DNA of 16,216 nt from Planctomycetota bacterium (lineage in GTDB: Bacteria > Planctomycetota > Planctomycetia > Isosphaerales > Isosphaeraceae), in NCBI GenBank assembly GCA_021778575.1, contig JAJYCH010000025.1:1-16216 (forward strand). The letters run 5' to 3'. Below the pieces are notes generated by a model. It saw only the letters and a list, made by a program, of their open reading frames with translations. It did no database searches and was not told where the DNA came from. Of this stretch, positions 1-7,716 are shown piece by piece. How positions within the stretch are numbered: position 1 is the first letter of the stretch; each line of letters begins with the position of its first letter. Made by a program: the position numbers and the translations under genes.

Positions 1-1
1 C

Positions 2-2185
2 ACCTTGTTGCAAGGGATGCTGATGACCAAGCTTAAATTAGCGACAACCGCCGCCCTGGCGGTCCTTCTGATCGGTTCGGCCGGGTTCCTTGCCGCCGGA
101 TCGGGAAAATCCCCAGACGAACCCAAACCGACCCCAAAACCGAAAAGCCAGAACGAGGCGGTCGTCCCCGAGAAGCCCAAACCCAGCGAGCCGGTCGAGG
201 TCCGAGGGATCGTCGTCGATCCCAATGGGAAACCAGTCGCCGGAGCAACGGTCCGGGCTTCGGTGAGAAATCGAACAATCGAGACGACCAGCGGGCCGGA
301 TGGTCGGTTCCTGATTCTCATCCCAACAGCCAGTTCCGTTCTCCCAACAAGCGACCCAAATTACCCTTGCGTCATGGCCCTGGCCCCCGGATTCGGGATC
401 GGATGGGTCAAGAAAGCGTTTGAGCCCGGACCATCGGGTGAGATCACGCTCCGGCTCGTCCCCGACGGGCCGCCGATCGAGGGGCGAATTCTCGACGACC
501 AAGGCAGACCCGTCGCCGATGCTCAAGTCAAAGTCAAAGCCGTCTGGGTTGCCGACGGGTCAAGTTTCACGAACTGGGCAGCGAAGCCGAAAGTGCGAGA
601 GGACCGGAATCCTTTACGCGATTTCCTCCACCTGGGGTTCCTCTGGCCGCTTGCCGGTTCGATCGGTCCTGATGGCAAAATCCACCGCATCCCCGGACCC
701 AAGCATTCGCCGATCGAGACGAGAACTGGAGCTGATGGCCGATTCCGACTGACCGGCCTCGGCGGTGATCGGATCGTCAACCTGATCGCTTCCGGCCCGA
801 CCATCGCCACGACCGATTTCAACGTCCTGACATACGATGGTCCCGAGATCCGAAATATCTACCCGCAGCCGAACAACGGGGTTCAAACCCCACCCGTTCT
901 GACGACGATTTACCACGCCAGAAACGCCGACCTCGTCGCCGGGCCGACCCGATCGATCGATGGTGTGATCCGCGACGAGGAGTCAGGCCAACCGATCGCC
1001 GGATTGATGGTTCAGGCCGGCGTCGTCGAGAAAAATCTGCCATTCCGGATTGATAACAATGTTCTGGACGTCACAGACGCCGAAGGACGATATCGCCTCA
1101 AAGGAATGCCTCGCGCGGATTCCTATACCCTCGAAATCTACGGGATCTGGGACCCGCTCACGCCCTATGCGAATGCCAGTTTCAAGACGCCGGACCAGCC
1201 CAACCCGGGACCGATCCATTTCGATTTCACCCTGAGACGCGCCGTGGTTGTCCGTGGGCGAGTGACCGAGAAGGGGACGGGCAAACCGGTTCCAGGTCGG
1301 TTCGATATCTTCGTCTTCGCCGATAACCCGTTTACCGCGAATTTTACCGATCTCCGGCACGTTACGATCACCTTTCGGACCGACGCCGAGGGTCGCTTCC
1401 AAGCCTTCACGCTGCCGGGTCATGGACTGCTGACTTTCCGCGCCGATCAATTGAATTACCGCTCCAGCGTCGGGGCTCCGACCATTCCCGGTTACGATCT
1501 TGCGAGGAACGAGATTCCGATCCGGGGCCGGAACATTCGTGCGGGAATCTACCACGTCCTGGCCGAGGTCAACCTCGACCCCAAGGCCGAATCGGTGAAC
1601 CTTGACCTTCAGGTCGACCCCGGCCGATCGTTGAAGATCCACGTGATCGACCCCGAAGGCCAGCCGATCAATGGCTTGACGGCCGAAGGAACCATAGCCA
1701 TGGGGCAGAATCACCCGGCCGAAGTGGCGGGTTCGATCGTCGAGGTTGTCGGCCTCGACCCCTCACGTCCTCGGCGGGTGACCGTGTTCCACCAGGGGCG
1801 GAAGCTGGTCGGCTCGGTCTGGCTCAAGGGGGACGAAGCTGGCCCGCTGACGATCAAGCTCCAGCCCTGGGGGACGGTGGTCGGTCGGATCATCGACGAC
1901 CGGGCCGACCAGTCGCGACCGCTGGCCCTCTCCGCCGGGAGCAACACGCCACCAACGAAGCTCGAAGAGATCGGGATCTTCCCCCAAGGCACGATCGGCG
2001 GCGGAGTCGCCGCCGACAAGGAGGGCCGGTTCCGGATCGAAGGGCTTGTCCCCGGACTGAAATACGCGGCAACGGCCCTCATATTCCGTGAGATCATCAT
2101 TGGCGACCTGTTCAAGGACGTGACCATCACTCCGGGTGAGGTCAAGGACCTGGGCGACCTGAAGGTTCTGCCGTGGAAGCCTTGA
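2..2185 (+). CDS. Membrane-anchored protein with carboxypeptidase-regulatory-like repeats, 5' end outside the window
   Basis: The frame is open to the left edge, so the gene is probably truncated; the first internal ATGs are at 17 and 23. Numbered from the codon at 5, residues 8-31 form a basic-then-hydrophobic helix (TKLKLATTAALAVLLIGSAG), followed by a Pro/Lys-rich linker (35-64). Then come about six beta-sandwich units of the carboxypeptidase-regulatory-like type, each opening with a G-x-V/I-x-D-x-x-G-x-P-V-A-G pattern or a variant and often closing with D-G-R-F or E-G-R-F: roughly 65-108, 157-255, 316-385, 415-475, 540-600 and 623-690. Such repeats are usually extracytoplasmic and bind protein or carbohydrate. 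In planctomycetes this MLxTKLK-type helix often follows an ECF sigma-70 domain, so the missing N-terminus may be a sigma factor; that part is inference. A free-standing exported protein starting at 17 or 23 is the alternative. The 3' end overlaps the opposing glycosyltransferase gene by 44 bases. Confidence 0.75.
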   Translation, partial: TLLQGMLMTKLKLATTAALAVLLIGSAGFLAAGSGKSPDEPKPTPKPKSQNEAVVPEKPKPSEPVEVRGIVVDPNGKPVAGATVRASVRNRTIETTSGPDGRFLILIPTASSVLPTSDPNYPCVMALAPGFGIGWVKKAFEPGPSGEITLRLVPDGPPIEGRILDDQGRPVADAQVKVKAVWVADGSSFTNWAAKPKVREDRNPLRDFLHLGFLWPLAGSIGPDGKIHRIPGPKHSPIETRTGADGRFRLTGLGGDRIVNLIASGPTIATTDFNVLTYDGPEIRNIYPQPNNGVQTPPVLTTIYHARNADLVAGPTRSIDGVIRDEESGQPIAGLMVQAGVVEKNLPFRIDNNVLDVTDAEGRYRLKGMPRADSYTLEIYGIWDPLTPYANASFKTPDQPNPGPIHFDFTLRRAVVVRGRVTEKGTGKPVPGRFDIFVFADNPFTANFTDLRHVTITFRTDAEGRFQAFTLPGHGLLTFRADQLNYRSSVGAPTIPGYDLARNEIPIRGRNIRAGIYHVLAEVNLDPKAESVNLDLQVDPGRSLKIHVIDPEGQPINGLTAEGTIAMGQNHPAEVAGSIVEVVGLDPSRPRRVTVFHQGRKLVGSVWLKGDEAGPLTIKLQPWGTVVGRIIDDRADQSRPLALSAGSNTPPTKLEEIGIFPQGTIGGGVAADKEGRFRIEGLVPGLKYAATALIFREIIIGDLFKDVTITPGEVKDLGDLKVLPWKP

Positions 2186-3461
2186 ACCCCTCGGCCAGGA
2201 CCGGCCGGCGGGTTTCGAGCACTTTCTCGACCACGTCGGCGGCCTGGCGGATTCCTCCCGATCGGGCGATGGCTTCCTTTAGTAGGATTGCGTTGGCCTT
2301 GAATGTGGGTTCGGCCAGGACTCGAGTGATTGCTTTTCGTAGCTTTGCCGCTGTCAGGCGTTTGGGCGGGATGACCAGGCCGGTCCCGGTCCACTCGATC
2401 CGGGCGGCGACTCCGGGCTGGTCGTTGGTGATCGGGATGGCGACCATCGGCACTCCCCGGGCGAGTGACTCCATGGCCGTGTTCATCCCGGCGTGAGTGA
2501 TCGTCAGCGCGGCCCGATCGAGCAGTTCGAGCTGAGGCGCGGCCCGGACGACCAGCGGGTCGCCGGGGAGCTTGCCGAGGACTTCCGGGTCGGCCGAGCC
2601 ACCGAGCGAGATCACGAGCTGGACGTCCAGGCCGTCGCAAGCCTCGGCGATCGCCCGGAAGACCCAGAGCATCCGGTTTTGCAAGGTGCCCATCGAGGCG
2701 TAGACCAGCGGTCGGCCGTCGAGGGCCTCGAACGGAAACGGCACGGGCGCTCGGGCCCTGGGGTCCTGAAACGGCCCGGTGAAGTGGAAGTGCGGCGGGA
2801 GCTTCGCCCGGGGGAACTCGAACTCGGGAGGGGACTGGCTGACCTCGGCGAAGGGGGAGAACCAGTTGGCGGGGTCGGGCTTGAGTGGGAGGCCCCATGC
2901 TTTCCGGTGATCGACGACGATCTTGATCAACGGGCCGAGAGCCTGTCGCATCGCCAGGAACGCCAGGACGTTCCGGGCGCGAGTCCAGACCGACCGGGCC
3001 GGTTGCCAGGGGGTCGTGGCGGGGGGAATGGCGAACTCGATGTTGAACATCAGGGCGTTGGCCACGGTCACGTAAGGGATATCGAGAAATTCGGCGACCG
3101 CCGGACCACCGGGCGCGGCCTGGTCGACCAGAAGGAAGTCGACTCCCAGAGCCCGGAAGGCGTCGGGGGTCTCGTCGAGGAGAATCTGGGCAAATCGGCC
3201 CATGACTTCGAGCGTGTACCTGAGCGCGGCCCAGCCTTGCAGTCGCCCGAGCTTGGCGTGCATCTCGGGCATGCTGCCGAGCGGGAACGGCTCGGCCCCG
3301 AGGATGACGGCTTCCAGGCCCGAGGCGAGCACGGCGTCCTGGGTATCGAGCACGGTGGCGACGACCACCCGATGACCTCGCGCCGCGAGTTCGCGTCCTA
3401 GCGAGTTCATCGGGTTCAGGTGTCCCGGCGAGACGGGGACGAGGACTCCGATCGTGGCCAT
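2142..3461 (-). CDS. GT1-family glycosyltransferase (UGT/MGT type, resembles zeaxanthin glucosyltransferase CrtX)
   Basis: The 439-residue product has the full two-domain GT-B layout and a length normal for the family. The N-terminal acceptor domain begins with a Rossmann strand and the motif SPGHLNPM (11-18), whose His14 is in the place of the catalytic base of GT1 enzymes; D113 is a candidate partner. The C-terminal donor domain has YASMGT (254-259) and a UGT/PSPG-like signature from THAGMNTAMESLARGVP (322-338) to NDQPGVAARI (346-355), the pattern seen in CrtX, macrolide and plant UGTs. It should transfer a sugar from a nucleotide sugar to a small hydrophobic acceptor in the cytoplasm; whether that is a carotenoid, a lipid or something else cannot be read from the sequence. 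The ATG start is supported by AAGGA 7 bases upstream. No other sugar or carotenoid genes are nearby. It is transcribed away from the secretin gene. Confidence 0.85.
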   Translation of the reverse strand: MATIGVLVPVSPGHLNPMNSLGRELAARGHRVVVATVLDTQDAVLASGLEAVILGAEPFPLGSMPEMHAKLGRLQGWAALRYTLEVMGRFAQILLDETPDAFRALGVDFLLVDQAAPGGPAVAEFLDIPYVTVANALMFNIEFAIPPATTPWQPARSVWTRARNVLAFLAMRQALGPLIKIVVDHRKAWGLPLKPDPANWFSPFAEVSQSPPEFEFPRAKLPPHFHFTGPFQDPRARAPVPFPFEALDGRPLVYASMGTLQNRMLWVFRAIAEACDGLDVQLVISLGGSADPEVLGKLPGDPLVVRAAPQLELLDRAALTITHAGMNTAMESLARGVPMVAIPITNDQPGVAARIEWTGTGLVIPPKRLTAAKLRKAITRVLAEPTFKANAILLKEAIARSGGIRQAADVVEKVLETRRPVLAEGFKASTAEPSGRPGP

Positions 3462-3524
3462 ACGTTTCCTTGATCCTGGAGCGTTGGGAACGAGAAATCC
3501 GGTGGACTCGAACGGCTCTCATTA

Positions 3525-3549
3525 GGACGGATCGGACTGCGGTCCGTCC
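3525..3549. promoter_or_regulatory. Strong hairpin in the divergent region between glycosyltransferase and secretin genes
   Basis: Arms GGACGGATCG (3525-3534) and CGGTCCGTCC (3540-3549) pair over 10 bases, with one T-G wobble, around a 5-base loop. No T-run follows on either strand, so an intrinsic terminator is unlikely. It lies in the 236-base region between two divergent genes (3462-3697), where an operator or a structured leader is plausible. No convincing -35/-10 pair was found nearby. The hairpin is seen directly; its role is inference. Confidence 0.4.
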
Positions 3550-3697
3550 AGCGAAATCGGTTCGATTCGGCCTTTGTTAAGCAAGGTGTCAAGGTCGACC
3601 GAGGCATTTGGCTTTAAGGACTGAATCGATTCGGCCGATAGTTATAGCTGTGGCTACTGTATCGATTGCATATTACCCAGTCTCCGGGATCAGGCTT

Positions 3698-5587
3698 ATG
3701 GGATCTTTCCCGCGTTTTGGTGGGCCACCCCGAGGTTGGCTCCTCCCGCTCGCCCATATCGTCGTACTGGGAGTGACTGGTCAGGTGGCATCCGGGCAGA
3801 GCATGCCGGGAACACCCGCACCGTCTCCCCTCCCTCCGTCGCAGACGGCGCCGGGATTATCGCCAGCTCTTGGGGGTTTCGCGCCGCTTTTGCCGCCGGT
3901 CCCACCGGTACCGGAGCGTTCCGAGGCCAACTCGTTCGTCGATGGGTTGGGACAACCGACCGGCGTGATCGAACTGAAAATCGGTCAAGGGCGATTCCTT
4001 GCTCTGAAGGAGGACCTGGCGGTCCTCGGGCAGCCGGCTCCGTTCGTGGCCGTTGGTGATCCGACGGTCGCCGACTTTTACCAGGTCGGCCCCAAACAAC
4101 TTCGCCTGCTTGGCAAGCGCCTCGGCGTGACCGACCTGTCGATCACCACCGGGTCGGGCAAGACCTATGACTACGAGATCACGGTGACCGCCGATCTCGA
4201 CACACTTCGAGCCCAGCTCAAGCAGATGTTCCCGGACGCCCAGTTGAAGCTGGCGCAAATCCGGACACGGTTGATTGTCGAAGGCCAGGCTCGCGACGCC
4301 GCCACGGTCTCGCGGATCATTTCCACCATCGACACCTACATCCGGACGATCCAGCAGATCAATCTGGTCGGTCAGGTGGGCGACGCCCGGAATACCATGC
4401 AACTGGCCGACCCCAATTCGGTGCCCCCGAGCCCTCGCGGCGATAACACGTCGAATCAGCAGCAACTTATGATGCAACAGCAGCAGAACCCGAACACCCA
4501 GACCACGTTCGGCCAGGGGACCGGGATGGGGATGGGCCTCCAGGGGGCTGGAGCCATCGCGACCAACCAGATCGCGACCAACTCGCTTCAGGTCATCAAC
4601 CTGATCCGGGTTCCGACCTCACAGCAGGTGCTTCTGAAAGTCCGCGTGGCCGAGATGAATCGGACGGCATTGCGTCAGGTTGGTGCGGACTTCCTCGCTT
4701 CGATCCCGCAGTTCAAGAGCGTGTTCGGCTCGCAGATCGCCGGTAACGGCTATACCGGACTGATCGGGACCGGGGCGGCCTCCACGATACAGGGGCTGGG
4801 CCTGGGTTCGCAGGCGACCTTCTTCGGGTCGTTCTCCAACGGTCAATTTTCGACGATCCTGACCGCCTTGCGGAAGAACAACATCATCAAGATTCTCGCC
4901 GAGCCGAATCTGGTGGCTCTCAACGGCTACCAGGCAGCGTTCCTGGCGGGGGGCGAGTTCCCGGTCCCGTCGTTCTCGGGGGTGGGGGCCGGTGCGATCG
5001 CCGGTGGCGGAACTTCGAGCACCCAGTTCAAGAAGTTCGGCGTCCAGCTCTCCTTCTTGCCGATCATCCTCGACAACGACACGGTCAGGCTCTCGGTCAA
5101 TCCCGAAGTCAGCTCGGTGGATTTCTCGGTCGGCACGACCCTGGTCCCCGGCGGTTCGCCGGTTCCGGGGCTGAACACCCGCAGCGCCTACACGACGGTC
5201 GAGTTGAAGCAAGGGGAGACCCTGGCCATCGCGGGGCTCTTGCAGCTCACCCTCGACGGTCAGACCCAGCGGATTCCGGGTCTGGGCGACCTGCCCTACA
5301 TCGGAGCCTTCTTCAGCAACACGTCGAGCCAGCGGGTCGAGAAAGAACTGGTCGTCACCGTGACGCCGTATATCGTCGAGGCGATGGCTCCCGGCCAGGT
5401 GCCCGCCGGTCCCGGCGACGAGGTCAACGAGCCCAACGATCTGGAACTCTTCTTCCTCAACCGGATCGAGAGCCGGACCAGCATGGATAAGCGATCGACC
5501 ACCACCTACGACGACCCGTTCCACCTGATCCGCCGTCAGATCGTCGAGAAGAAGTATCTGATCGGGCCTTCGGGCTACTCGAAGTAA
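3698..5587 (+). CDS. cpaC: Secretin of the CpaC/RcpA type (type II/III secretion family, Tad pilus)
   Basis: This would form the outer-membrane ring through which a Tad/Flp pilus, or a type II-like substrate, passes. With the ATG at 3698 the product has 629 residues. A basic-hydrophobic signal peptide (1-34) is followed by a Pro-rich stretch (39-74). Next are the pilus-assembly N-terminal domain (88-165), a BON-like segment (167-222), a Gln/Asn-rich insert (about 249-270, with QQQ and QQQQ runs), and the secretin core (300-562). The core contains ILAEPNLVALNGYQAAFLAGG (399-419, last residue of the pattern varies) and the closing IPGLGDLPYIGAFFS motif (526-540). A 65-residue charged tail follows. 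The frame is open upstream to a TTG at 3608, but the encoded extension is not signal-like, so the ATG is preferred even though only AGG precedes it. Two genes downstream on the same strand encode likely partners. The family call is firm; the Tad rather than type II role rests on the N-terminal domain and the neighbours. Confidence 0.88.
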   Translation: MGSFPRFGGPPRGWLLPLAHIVVLGVTGQVASGQSMPGTPAPSPLPPSQTAPGLSPALGGFAPLLPPVPPVPERSEANSFVDGLGQPTGVIELKIGQGRFLALKEDLAVLGQPAPFVAVGDPTVADFYQVGPKQLRLLGKRLGVTDLSITTGSGKTYDYEITVTADLDTLRAQLKQMFPDAQLKLAQIRTRLIVEGQARDAATVSRIISTIDTYIRTIQQINLVGQVGDARNTMQLADPNSVPPSPRGDNTSNQQQLMMQQQQNPNTQTTFGQGTGMGMGLQGAGAIATNQIATNSLQVINLIRVPTSQQVLLKVRVAEMNRTALRQVGADFLASIPQFKSVFGSQIAGNGYTGLIGTGAASTIQGLGLGSQATFFGSFSNGQFSTILTALRKNNIIKILAEPNLVALNGYQAAFLAGGEFPVPSFSGVGAGAIAGGGTSSTQFKKFGVQLSFLPIILDNDTVRLSVNPEVSSVDFSVGTTLVPGGSPVPGLNTRSAYTTVELKQGETLAIAGLLQLTLDGQTQRIPGLGDLPYIGAFFSNTSSQRVEKELVVTVTPYIVEAMAPGQVPAGPGDEVNEPNDLELFFLNRIESRTSMDKRSTTTYDDPFHLIRRQIVEKKYLIGPSGYSK

Positions 5588-5615
5588 CGATCGCTCACCG
5601 AGGAAGGGGGGTCGT

Positions 5616-5656
5616 ACCCATCCGGCGATTGGTTGGCGGGATGGGTCGAACCAACC
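5616..5656 (+). promoter_or_regulatory. Two overlapping stems (possible pseudoknot or switch) between secretin and CpaD-like genes
   Basis: ACCCATCC (5616-5623) pairs perfectly with GGATGGGT (5639-5646), an 8-base stem. Within its loop, GGTTGG (5631-5636) pairs with CCAACC (5651-5656), which lies outside the first stem and is followed by TTTAAT. The two stems interleave, so they would form an H-type pseudoknot or be alternatives to each other. The element lies 28 bases after the secretin stop and 82 bases before the next start. Its position would suit differential expression of the two genes, but that is inference; the second stem plus T-rich tail is too weak to call a terminator. Confidence 0.3.
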
Positions 5657-5724
5657 TTTAATAGTCCGATATTCCTTTGTTTTCGTTCATATCAAGCCCT
5701 GTCCGGTTCGGGGCAAGTCACGGT

Positions 5725-5730
5725 GAGGAG
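5725..5730 (+). promoter_or_regulatory. Ribosome binding site of the CpaD-like gene
   Basis: GAGGAG ends 8 bases before the ATG at 5739. It fixes that start and excludes the alternative overlapping frames, none of which has such a site. Confidence 0.65.
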
Positions 5731-5738
5731 AAGGGACG

Positions 5739-6551
5739 ATGACGCAGTTCCGTCGCCGGCGCCACCAGGTCGCCGGTTTCATCCTCGGGCTGGTCCCGGC
5801 GGCCACGGCTTCGGCGCAAGGGCTTCCGCCCGTGTTCCCGCCGTCGGCCGACCCGGCGACCTCGCCCGTCGCGGCCAACCCCGAAGTCGGGTACATCGCC
5901 CGACCGGCTCCCCCGGTCATCATGGTCCCTCCCCAGGGCGCCGGGCCGGTCTGGTCGCAACCCCCACTGGACCCGGTCGCTCTCGAGCGGCTCGATCGGC
6001 CGGGCTTTCTCCGCAAGAAGCTCGCGTCCTGGCACTGGCGGCGGGTCCAGGGGAAATTCTACGGCTATCCCGAAGAATTCCAGCCCCGGCCGCTCGGAGC
6101 CTCGGTCTACGAGCACGGCAAGATCATGGCCGCCAACGGAGCGGCGGCTCGCCTGGTGCTCTTTAACTATGACTTCGTTGAGGGGACTTCCGAGCTGAGC
6201 CCGCGCGGCCTCGACCAGCTCGTCAAGTACTCGGCCCAGCTCGCATCGAGCCCGTACCCGCTCATCATCGAGCGGACCACCAGCAATCCCAAGCTCGCCG
6301 AGGCCCGGCGCTACGCGGTCCTGGCGCGGTTGGCCCAGAGCCCCACTCCATTCACCTCGGATCGCGTGCTCGTCGGCGTGCCCATTCCCAACGGCATGAC
6401 CGGCACCGACGCCCAGATCATTGCCGGCAACGGGCTCCAGCGGACCCAGGGTTACGGCCCGCCGATCCCGCTCCTCAGTAACGGCGTGAACAGCCCCAGC
6501 GGCGTGACGGGTGGAAGTAGCGGTGGCAGCGGCGGAGGCTATGTCCCCTGA
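5739..6551 (+). CDS. Exported protein with an OmpA/CpaD-like segment, probable pilus-secretin partner
   Basis: The 270-residue product starts with RRRR-H and a hydrophobic stretch ending in ASAQG, a signal peptide cleaved near residue 27. A Pro-rich region (28-80) is followed by a basic segment (88-110). Residues 138-200 (LVLFNYDFVEGTSELSPRGL, then VKYSAQLASSPYPLIIE, then AEARRYAVLARLAQ) follow the strand-helix-strand-helix order of OmpA-like domains: a phenylalanine-rich strand, S-x-L-S/T-x-x-G, a repeat of 'position' residues, then an A-x-x-R-x-x-x-V-x-x-x-L helix. The canonical peptidoglycan-binding Asp/Arg pair is not clearly present. CpaD of Tad loci has a related layout, and this gene sits between a CpaC-type secretin and a TadD-like TPR protein, so a CpaD-like periplasmic or outer-membrane role is the best guess. 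The last 20 residues are Gly/Ser-rich. It is not certain that it is a CpaD orthologue; it may be a planctomycete-specific protein. Confidence 0.7.
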   Translation: MTQFRRRRHQVAGFILGLVPAATASAQGLPPVFPPSADPATSPVAANPEVGYIARPAPPVIMVPPQGAGPVWSQPPLDPVALERLDRPGFLRKKLASWHWRRVQGKFYGYPEEFQPRPLGASVYEHGKIMAANGAAARLVLFNYDFVEGTSELSPRGLDQLVKYSAQLASSPYPLIIERTTSNPKLAEARRYAVLARLAQSPTPFTSDRVLVGVPIPNGMTGTDAQIIAGNGLQRTQGYGPPIPLLSNGVNSPSGVTGGSSGGSGGGYVP

Positions 6552-6673
6552 TCGTTATTTGAGCTTGAGCATGGCCAGTGCGACGGGAGTTCCGACGAAC
6601 CCGTCCCCCCCGATCCTGAGCGGTTTTCGTGAGAGCCCAGTAAGTCGAGGACCACGGCGAATTTTGTGGGGGT

Positions 6674-6690
6674 GGTGGGCCGAGCCCACC
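6674..6690. repeat. Short palindrome, copy of a dispersed repeat
   Basis: GGTGGGC and GCCCACC pair around CGA. The 15 bases GGTGGGCCGAGCCCA (6674-6688) match 16157-16171 with a single C/T difference, so this looks like a short copy of the repeat at the right end of the window. Confidence 0.5.
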
Positions 6691-6750
6691 CATCCCTTAC
6701 CAACGAATTTTGAGCGGTCGGTCTTACCGGTGTTTGTCTGTCTTGTGAGG

Positions 6751-6767
6751 TGGGCGATATACGCCCA
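6751..6767. promoter_or_regulatory. Perfect 6+6 dyad, possible operator
   Basis: TGGGCG and CGCCCA flank ATATA, a perfect dyad of operator size, about 115 bases upstream of the TPR lipoprotein start. As RNA it would be a small hairpin without a T-run. A transcription-factor site is inference. Confidence 0.25.
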
Positions 6768-6880
6768 ATGAGATCGCGGCACCAGGCTCACTCGAAATCC
6801 GCTCGCGATATCGATCATCGAACCTTCCCCCACTGGCCTGCTGGAACCCGTTGGGTCCGGAGTCACGGAGCGAACCGAAA

Positions 6881-7708
6881 ATGTCCTCTCGTCGTCGAAT
6901 CCATACGGTCTGCGTGGTAACTTCTCTGGCCCTCGGGCTCACAGGCTGCGCCGGCATGGGCAAGTCGGAACCCAAGAAAGATCAATCCACCGGCTCGATT
7001 CTCTCCTCGGGACCCGAGCCCAAGGTCACCAGTGTACAGTCGGCCGATGTGCAGATCGCCCTCGGTCGCTCGTTCGAGGAAGAAGGTAAGCCCGAGGAAG
7101 CCCGGGCCGCCTATCTCTCGGCCCTCAAGAAAGATCCACGACGCCCCGATGCCGAACTCCGCCTGGCGATCCTCGAAGACCGCAAGGCCAACGCCAAGGA
7201 AGCCGACCGCCACTTCGCGCAGGCCCTGAAGCTCGAACCCAAGAATCCCGAAATCTTGTGCGACCGCGGCTATAGCCTCTATCAGCGAAAACTGCTCAAC
7301 GAGTCCGAAGCCAGCCTGAAAGCCGCCCTGGCGATCGATCCGCTCCACCAGCGCAGCCACAACAACCTGGCGCTCGTCCTGGCGCAACGCGGCGACACCC
7401 AGGGGGCGCTCGCGGAGTTCGCCAAGGGAGGTTGCGACGCCTCCGACGCTCAGGCCAATCTGGCCCTGGCCCTGGCGATTCAAGGGAAGTTCGAGGACTC
7501 CAAGAAACTTTACGTCAAGGCACTTGCCGCCAAGCCGGCATCGACCGTCGCCACCAAGGGGCTCGAGGCCACGATCGCCGCGCTGGCGGGAAAGGGCGAC
7601 CCCACCGCCCTGGCCACCCGGGTCGTCAAGCCCGAGGCTCCCAAGGCCGCGGTGAACCCCGCCGATCCCGCGATTCTCCGGACCTCGAATCCCTCCAGCA
7701 CGAATTGA
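6881..7708 (+). CDS. TPR-repeat lipoprotein, TadD-like
   Basis: The 275-residue product has a basic start (SSRRR), a hydrophobic core and the lipobox L-T-G-C with Cys23, so it should be a lipidated periplasmic or outer-membrane protein. After a polar linker (24-53) there are about five TPR units, roughly 56-89, 90-123, 124-157, 158-187 and 190-220, with typical residues such as A-x-x-x-Y/F-x-x-A-L-x-x-x-P. The last 40 residues are Pro/Ala-rich and probably disordered. TadD in Tad pilus loci is a TPR lipoprotein, and the location after the secretin and CpaD-like genes fits that role; secretin pilotins with TPRs are a related possibility. The ATG at 6881 (GGAG 10 bases upstream) is preferred to a TTG at 6851, because the extra ten residues would displace the signal peptide. 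The stop is 8 bases from the stop of the convergent permease gene. Confidence 0.8.
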   Translation: MSSRRRIHTVCVVTSLALGLTGCAGMGKSEPKKDQSTGSILSSGPEPKVTSVQSADVQIALGRSFEEEGKPEEARAAYLSALKKDPRRPDAELRLAILEDRKANAKEADRHFAQALKLEPKNPEILCDRGYSLYQRKLLNESEASLKAALAIDPLHQRSHNNLALVLAQRGDTQGALAEFAKGGCDASDAQANLALALAIQGKFEDSKKLYVKALAAKPASTVATKGLEATIAALAGKGDPTALATRVVKPEAPKAAVNPADPAILRTSNPSSTN

Positions 7709-7716
7709 TCGCGTCG

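Larger units (their letters stand above)
6552..6880. other. 329-base intergenic stretch without a gene
   Basis: No open frame here has a start site or protein-like composition. It holds a short GC-rich palindrome (6674-6690) related to repeats elsewhere in the window, a perfect dyad (6751-6767), and two copies of CGAATTTT (6658-6665 and about 6705-6712). The gap suggests that the TPR lipoprotein gene has its own promoter rather than simple read-through, although no clear -35/-10 pair was found. Confidence 0.5.

Noticed and set aside
1711..3522. 603-codon open frame on the minus strand
   Set aside because: Arg/Pro-rich translation without domains, in another frame of the clear glycosyltransferase gene; a shadow due to high GC.
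3651..3670. Sigma-54-like promoter upstream of the secretin (TGGCT...TTGCA)
   Set aside because: GG and GC are 14 bases apart instead of 10, so it cannot be a sigma-54 site.
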